From: Paraconiothyrium sp. Pb-2020
Taxonomy: Eukaryota; Ascomycota; Dothideomycetes; Pleosporales; Didymosphaeriaceae
Assembly: GCA_022419385.1 (NCBI GenBank)
Contig: JAJUBI010000001.1
Span: forward strand, 4,278,001 to 4,342,000
Reading direction: 5' to 3'
Length of the DNA: 64,000 nucleotides
Made by a program: the position numbers and the translations under genes. Below the pieces are notes generated by a model. It searched no databases. It worked only from the letters and a program-made list of their open reading frames with translations, and had not been told where the DNA came from. Of the stretch, positions 58,500 to 64,000 are shown piece by piece; the stretch's first letter is position 1; each line of letters opens with the position of its first letter.

Positions 58500-60993
58500 T
58501 ACTAAATAATAGCTTCTACAGTAAACTGACTAATATTATTAGACCTAATAGACCTAGTCTAGATAAAGGAATAACTTAACTACCTAAATAAAGAAAACTA
58601 AAGGTAAAAGGATGCCTATAATAAGTTAGTAAAATAAGTAAAAGCTATATTAGAAAGAAAGAAAGAAGGGGCTAATAAAATAATAAAGAAATAAATTTAG
58701 TAAATAGAGCTTAGAATAAGGAGTAGACCCTTAAAACTAGCTAACCTAAAAAAGTTTAATAGAATAAGGACTAAGCTTAGGGGATTTCTAGCCTCTATAT
58801 CTCTCTATTTAGATTTAAACTAAGAATACCTTAAAGAAGAAGATTAGAAGGTGGCTTATATAGTAACCTACTTTATAGGTAAGGTAATAGACTAGTTTAA
58901 CAGTTATCTTATAGACTAGAGGGCAAACTAAGTAGATAACTAAAAAATAGAAACTAATCTTATCTTTATAAGCTATACTTATTTTAAGTAAAAGCTCTAA
59001 CTAACTTTTAGTAATATTAATGCAGAATATATAGCTAAACAGAAACTCTTAAAGCTCTAATAAACTAAAATAGTAGTAGTATATATATTAGTGTTTAAAC
59101 AGCTAGCCAATAAGGTCTTAAACTACAGAGAATAGGCTCTAATATAGAAGTTCTATAAGAAACTTAAATTAGATATTAGATATAAAATAATTAGAATAGA
59201 GAAACTAATAACTCTATCTATAATAATTAAATAAGCCGTCTAAGTAGACAATAAGTTATTTCTATAAAAATAAGATAATAAAGAAGAAAGTAGACACAGC
59301 ATAAATAGCTAAAACTATAAAACCTATAATAAGGGGGATCTAATAGTTTTAGATACTAATAAAGAAAAGGGATTAAGTTAGAATATAATAAAGGAAAAGC
59401 AATATAAGAAAGGTACTTACTTTAGCTATAGTAAAAAGGGCTATATTACTAAGAACTGCCTAAATAAAAGCTAGGAAAAGTCTGTAAAAGGTACTAAAAA
59501 AAAACTAAAGAAGTAAGAAAACTTAAAGAAAACTAAAAAGAAACTAACTAGTAGTAAGAAATATAAGACTACTTATTAGGCTAAGTATTCTTAAGATATA
59601 TATATATTATATATAAAGATAAAGAAAGACATAGGGTACTAGCCTATAGAAGAAAGGCTAGCGGCAACTTAGAAAGGCTAAATAATTCTATAGCTAGAGA
59701 AGTAAAACGCCTAGGTCCTAGAATTCTATAATACTAAAGACTTAGAAAGTAAATCTAATAATAATAAAGAAGACAGCAACTTAGATAAATTAGTAGATAC
59801 TCTATTTTAGTTAACTCTAAAAGAAGATAAGCCCTTCTTCTTATTACTAGTATAGAAGGCACCTATGTCCCCTAGTAAGAATATCTATATAGAAGAAATT
59901 AAATATTTCTAGCCTATAGGACTAATATATAAAGTGGCTAGACTAGTTAGAACTAAAGATATATAATAAATAATTAAAGGCCTATGCTTCTACTATAAGA
60001 ATTTGTATAGGGAAACTATCTATAAGGTTTACAAAAACTAAAAAATCTAGTTTCTATAAAATATAAAGTTTATAAGCTTTAATAAATAGGTAGAACAAAA
60101 TATAGTTCTAGTAAGGGAAATACTAAATAAATAAAAATAGGCTTAGATTACTAATAAGATTAAGTAGGTAGATAAAGCTTATATACCTTAAGTTATAATA
60201 AAGTACTAAGTCCTAGTTAAGAAAGAACACTTAGATAAATTAGTAGAAACTATAAAAGGGGATAACCCCTAAATACTAACTAAACACCTAGCGTATTATA
60301 AGTTATTATAGATATTATATATTATAGATAACTACCTAATATATCTAACCTTAAAAAAGAAGTATTACGCCTTTCTAATCTAGATAATAGATAACCCTTA
60401 TAATAACCTTATCTTAAGAGATAAAGTATATAAATAGCACCTAAAAAAGAAGTATAGGGGATACTTAGTACTAGCTTCTAGACCCCTCTTACCTATTAAA
60501 TATATAAAAGAACAACCTTAGTATAAATACCCTAAGAATAAGTGCCCTTAGTATATAGCTAAAAAAATATAAATAAAGTATTAGCTAAAAGATAAAAAAG
60601 CCTTAAGGGGTATATAGGGGCCGCATATTATAATTTAGAAAGAATACTAAGGAAAACTAATTAGAGTAATAATTAATAGTAGAGTAATATAAAACTTTAT
60701 CTCTAAAAATTTTATAGAAAATAGAGGGCTCTACTATACTAATAAAATAGAGAAAAGAACCCTATTTAATATTAAGAGACTGCCTTTTTAAGAATAAATC
60801 TATATAGAAACTATACTAGAAACCTTCCTATCTAAAGAACTAGTTATTAACAACTTTATTATAAACTTAGCTAAAATAGATAATTAGTAGAACGTAATTT
60901 TAGAAATACTATAGCTAAGATAGGTTAACCTAACTATCTACTAGGGAATAAGATAGGTCTAATACCTATATTAGTTAGTAGTAGGTAAAGAAC
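58500..60993 (+). mobile_element. Gag-protease part of a Ty3/gypsy element
   Basis: Stops interrupt all frames. A CCHC knuckle relic (TYFSYGKKGYITKNCL) lies near 59410-59460. Around 60660-60730 the reading RVIINSRV..NFIS resembles the retroviral aspartic protease V-D-S-G-A block followed by an N-F-I-S motif, with the active-site Asp lost. The stretch ending near 60960 (NLTIY.GIR.V) matches the protease-RT linker. The element breaks off at 60994 where another element's LTR begins; its reverse transcriptase is not seen in this window. Confidence 0.62.
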
Positions 60994-61411
60994 TGTTAAA
61001 CTCCTAAAGGGTAGCTAGTCCTAAAAGGGGTTAAGGTTGGTTCTCGGGCAAGACAACTAAGAGGGGAAAGGAGAGTCTTATTAATACGGAAGTATCTTGC
61101 GAAGTATAACAAGTTAACAAGGGGGCCTAAGTAAATCTAAACAATAGATTAATAAATAGGTTAAACACAAGTATGAGGTCCTTATTCTTATATTTCTATA
61201 TAGTAGTTTAGCTAGTGCTTACTAGTAAGCACTTCTCTATAGCGCGCTCTACCCTAAGCGCTCTCTAGAGAGCGCTCTCTAGAGAGCAGTTATGTAACCT
61301 CTGTAGGCACCCTGCGTAGTTAGTAGAGACTAGGCGGTAGTTTTGTGTATAGGCACTAAGGCTAAGTATAAATAGGTCTATATTCCTATGTTAGAATTCT
61401 AGATTCTAACA
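60994..61411 (-). repeat. LTR of the minus-strand chromodomain element
   Basis: On the plus strand it begins TGTTAAACTCC and ends GATTCTAACA, so both ends carry the TG..CA and TGTTA/TAACA signature over 418 bp. On the minus strand it follows a purine-rich tract (GGAGGGAGGTGA), the polypurine site next to a 3' LTR, and has a TATTTATA promoter-like box. It is less mutated than its surroundings and includes tandem CTCTCTAGAGAGCG palindromes near 61262-61290. Confidence 0.62.
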
Positions 61412-61511
61412 TCACCTCCCTCCTTAGATTGTTTTACCCTTAAAATATAGTGTTACTAAGTATCCTTATATAAGCCACTGCTTACCCCACTTACTTCTAT
61501 TAGTTAGTATT

Positions 61512-61985
61512 ATGCCAGCCGATTCCACTGTCTAAAGATATCACCTCTATTAAGAAATTCTTTCTACTAACACAGTTGCAGAGGATCCCTGTACTAATTA
61601 TATTCTTAAGAATTAGTTGTGTTTTGTTATACCTAGTTCTAGTCTAAAGTGTGCTAAATGCGTTCGCTAGGGCCGTCCCTGTGTAAATATAAGTTGGTTG
61701 AATTTGGACAAAACTCGTGAGGAGTATAAAAAGAAGGTTAAGGAAGATAAGAAGAAATTAGCTGCTGTAATTGCTTATATATTGCGGTATAAGAAGATAT
61801 TAGCCTAAGCTAAAGAGTGTACTTATAAGAAGGTTATGTGCCTAGCTGCAGAAATAGCTGCAGATAGAGAGAATATAAGTATAAGTACTGTAAATTGTCC
61901 TGCTACTAATGCGTTGGTAGAATACTTAGGTACTATATAGTCTACCCTAGATATAGTTAATTAGATAGCTTTTACCCCTCTTCCG
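61512..61985 (+). pseudogene. Antisense cysteine-array ORF inside the chromovirus
   Basis: Starting at ATG 61512, opposite to pol, the frame reads MPADSTV with scattered in-frame stops. Visible are DPCTNYILKN, CFVIPSSSLKCAKCV, GRPCVNISW, LDKTREEYKKKVKED and a helical, Lys-rich continuation to about 61980. The spacing CxxC plus other cysteines suggests a small zinc-finger-like domain followed by a coiled coil. I recall similar uncharacterised fungal proteins from repeat regions, but cannot verify this. Each stop matches a likely RIP change (CAA, CAG, CGA or CGG to TAA or TAG). Confidence 0.55.
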
Positions 61986-62029
61986 TCTGTCTAGGTAAGT
62001 CTAGGACGTCGGCAGTACAGCCTCTATTA

Positions 62030-64000
62030 GAAGTTTTTAAACTTTAATAGTATTTTCTAATAGTTGCCTAGATTACTTTCTGGCTTCTATGTGTTTTTGC
62101 TGTATGGATACCCTTTCTATTTAATAAGGTATTCAGTGGTTTTATTCCTCTAACGTTTTAATAGGATATTTTTAACTTCGAATTTGTTTTCTTCCTCTGG
62201 TTTGTGATAGAAGGTGGTTTTAACTGGTGTTTCTGGGTCTGCTAGTTCTAAGCAGTCTATATAGAATATTAGGTGTATCTTTGCGTCTGGCGGTAATTTT
62301 AATTTATAGTTTACCAGTAATATTTGTTCAGAAATGCAAAATAGTCTAACCTTAATATAATCCAGTTTTTTGTGCTTCCTTTTCTAGGTTTAAAGATTTT
62401 TTGTAAGCAGGTATGCTTTATCCCCCTTCTTTAGCTAAGGTGCTATTTTTTATTTTTAGTTTGTGTAAGAAATTACTTACTGTTTAGCTTTCTTAAGGTT
62501 TTCTTAGAGTTCTTTGTAAATATTCTTTATTTTCTTAGCTATCTCAATGGCTTGTTCTGTTTGGATGTTTGTAGGAAATATTTAATTAAAGAGATATAGG
62601 TGTCTACTGTAATTTGTATAGAATAGTATATAGCCTATCGCAGCTGATACCTTATTATTATATACCAGTTGTGCCATTGGTAGTAAGGAAATCTAGTTAT
62701 TCTTCTAGTTGTTGCAGTAGATGCGTAGGTATATTTCTATTATTTAGTTTATACATTCTGTTTGTCCGTCCGTCTGTAGGTGGTATGCAGTTAATAACTT
62801 TCTTTTTATTCTAATAAGTGCTATAAGTATTGTCTAGTAGTTTAATGTAAAGAGTTTATCTCTGTTGCTTATAATTGTCTTGGGAATTCCATAGTATCTA
62901 ATAAGTTAATTTAGGATAAGAAAGGTAAGTTCCTTAGCTGTGGTTATCTTATAACATGGTATTAACTTAATGTATTTAGTGAGTTAACATACGATTGCTA
63001 GAATAGTGTTATATTTAATTCCTGTAACTAGGTCTTTAGATTTTAGTAGTTCTATAATAAAGTCCATCGCGATATCTTCCCATAGGGCTGTTGGTATTTT
63101 GATTGCTTATATTTCTCTATATTTAAGATATGTTATATATTTATTCCTTTAGTAGTCTGCGCATTTATATATAAAGTTTATTACTGCTTTCTTAATTCCT
63201 TTAAAATTGTAGTTCCATTAGATAAGTTTTATTATTTTCTTGATGCCTAGGTGTCCGTACATAGGGTTATTGTGGTATTGTTAAATAATCTCAGTTTGTA
63301 GCTCCTTTAGTACTTTTCTTATAGCTATAAGGAGTTGGTTAAGTTCTGCTGTTGGTTCTAGAGATCCGTTCTTAGTTTTGCGAAGAATTATAGAGAAGGT
63401 CTTAATCTTTTCTCCTACTAAATTACTTTATCTACTAAGCGCGTCTGCTCGTCCGTTTTCTTTTCCTACTACATGAATTATTCTAAACTTATATTATCTA
63501 GTAGTCTGTAACCATCTTTGTTGTCTTAGTGTAAGTTCCTTTATTATTGTAAACCTTAGGAGGTTCTTATAGTCTGTGTAGATTTCTAGTGTTAAACAAC
63601 TGAGGGCATAGATTCTCTAGTGTTTTAAAGCTTTTATAATGGCGTAGAGTTCTTTATTATATATATTATATTATGTTTCTGCATTATTAAACTTGCATAA
63701 GTAATAGGTAATTAGGTGCTATTTACTATTTTATTCTTATTTTGCGCATGTGCCTAGCGTAAGGTTGCTAGTGTCTATTTTAAAGCATAATAGTTCTCTG
63801 TCTCTAAAGTGTATAAGAACTAGTTTTATAATGTATACTATCTTTAGAAGTTAGAATAACATTTTATACTCTATTGTCTATATAAAAGGTGTGCCTTTCT
63901 TTATAAGATTTATTAAGAATATCGTAATTTTTGCATAGTCCTTAATGAACTGTCAGTTGAATTTATAGAATTCTAAGAATTCTTAAATATTCTTTGCATT
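62030..64000 (-). mobile_element. Chromodomain Ty3/gypsy element, pol 3' part
   Basis: Read on the minus strand from the right edge: end of reverse transcriptase and RNase H, closing in KENGRADALSR at 63427-63465; integrase HHCC finger (NNPMYGHLGIKK ... CADY) near 63150-63290; the D,D-35-E core with the PWEDIAMDF-type block at 63060-63090 and HPQTDGQTE-type block at 62750-62785; and a chromodomain at about 62033-62190 (EVKNILLKR, TEYLIK.KGYPYS). Stops appear throughout, so it is dead. Gag and the 5' LTR would lie right of the window. Chromodomains of this class steer insertion toward heterochromatin marks. Confidence 0.85.

Larger units (their letters stand above)
55340..64000. repeat. AT-rich, RIP-mutated transposon island
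   Basis: Composition changes abruptly near 55340: TpA is very frequent, CpG is scarce and stop codons crowd every frame. Only one open frame over 60 codons exists beyond 55500 (62614-62814), and it is a chance run inside the transposon. Where coding relics are recognisable, TAA and TAG sit where CAA, CAG or TGG would be expected, as C-to-T change on either strand produces. This is the pattern of repeat-induced point mutation in Pezizomycotina. The island continues past the window's right edge; its plus-strand and minus-strand elements are listed separately. Confidence 0.88.

Noticed and set aside
61262..61290. Tandem CTCTCTAGAGAGCG palindromes considered as a CRISPR-like or regulatory array
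   Set aside because: Only two to three copies with no spacers, inside an LTR of a eukaryotic retroelement; best seen as part of the LTR.
62614..62814. 66-codon plus-strand frame in the AT-rich island
   Set aside because: It runs antisense to the chromovirus integrase and is open by chance.

Overview
The window is nuclear DNA from a filamentous ascomycete (Pezizomycotina; a Dothideomycete is my best guess, but I cannot name the species). The evidence is short introns of about 45-95 nt with GT..AG ends and CTAAC/CTGAC-like branch sites, a Fus3/Pmk1-type MAP kinase, an AA9 lytic polysaccharide monooxygenase, a BYS1-like secreted protein, a Zn2Cys6 regulator, and a terminal AT-rich island that looks like repeat-induced point mutation (RIP) of transposons. 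Exon limits were worked out by hand from splice signals and reading phase; each spliced model given closes in frame unless stated.

Layout. 1-12 kb: a small four-helix membrane protein; the vacuolar polyphosphate polymerase VTC4, with two CACGTGGG boxes in its promoter; a Gal80-like oxidoreductase; the oligosaccharyltransferase subunit OST1; and a pseudouridine glycosidase-kinase fusion. 12.6-18.6 kb: four consecutive minus-strand genes for the cell surface or outside: a BYS1-like protein, a six-cysteine secreted protein, an MFS drug:H+ antiporter-like transporter, and an AA9 LPMO. 19-31 kb: an unknown protein whose reading frame appears disturbed, a VPS62-like protein, a small membrane protein, another unknown protein, a PQ-loop protein, the mitochondrial sulfhydryl oxidase ERV1 and a single-pass membrane protein. 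31.5-32.8 kb: the MAP kinase. 32.8-38.9 kb: a long gene-poor stretch with an intron-containing tRNA-Cys(GCA), a 5S rRNA-like relic and an imperfect direct repeat.

38.9-50.7 kb is a dense housekeeping block: DBP3 and LCP5 (both ribosome biogenesis, head to head), the Rab GAP GYP1, then HRP1 and MPE1 (both mRNA 3'-end processing, in tandem). HRP1 carries an exceptional 1.3 kb intron. 51.7-55.0 kb holds a Zn2Cys6 transcription factor and a GPI-anchor-type secreted protein.

55.34-64.0 kb is a sharply bounded AT-rich island with almost no open frames. Translating through the stops reveals a pogo/Fot-like transposase, gag/protease relics of plus-strand Ty3/gypsy elements, and a minus-strand chromodomain Ty3/gypsy element that appears to have inserted into one of them. 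The chromovirus carries an extra antisense ORF with a cysteine array beside its LTR. The most promising leads are that antisense ORF, the secreted cysteine-rich gene and its neighbourhood, the giant HRP1 intron, the PHO-type promoter of VTC4, and the three-frame disruption near 20.1 kb.
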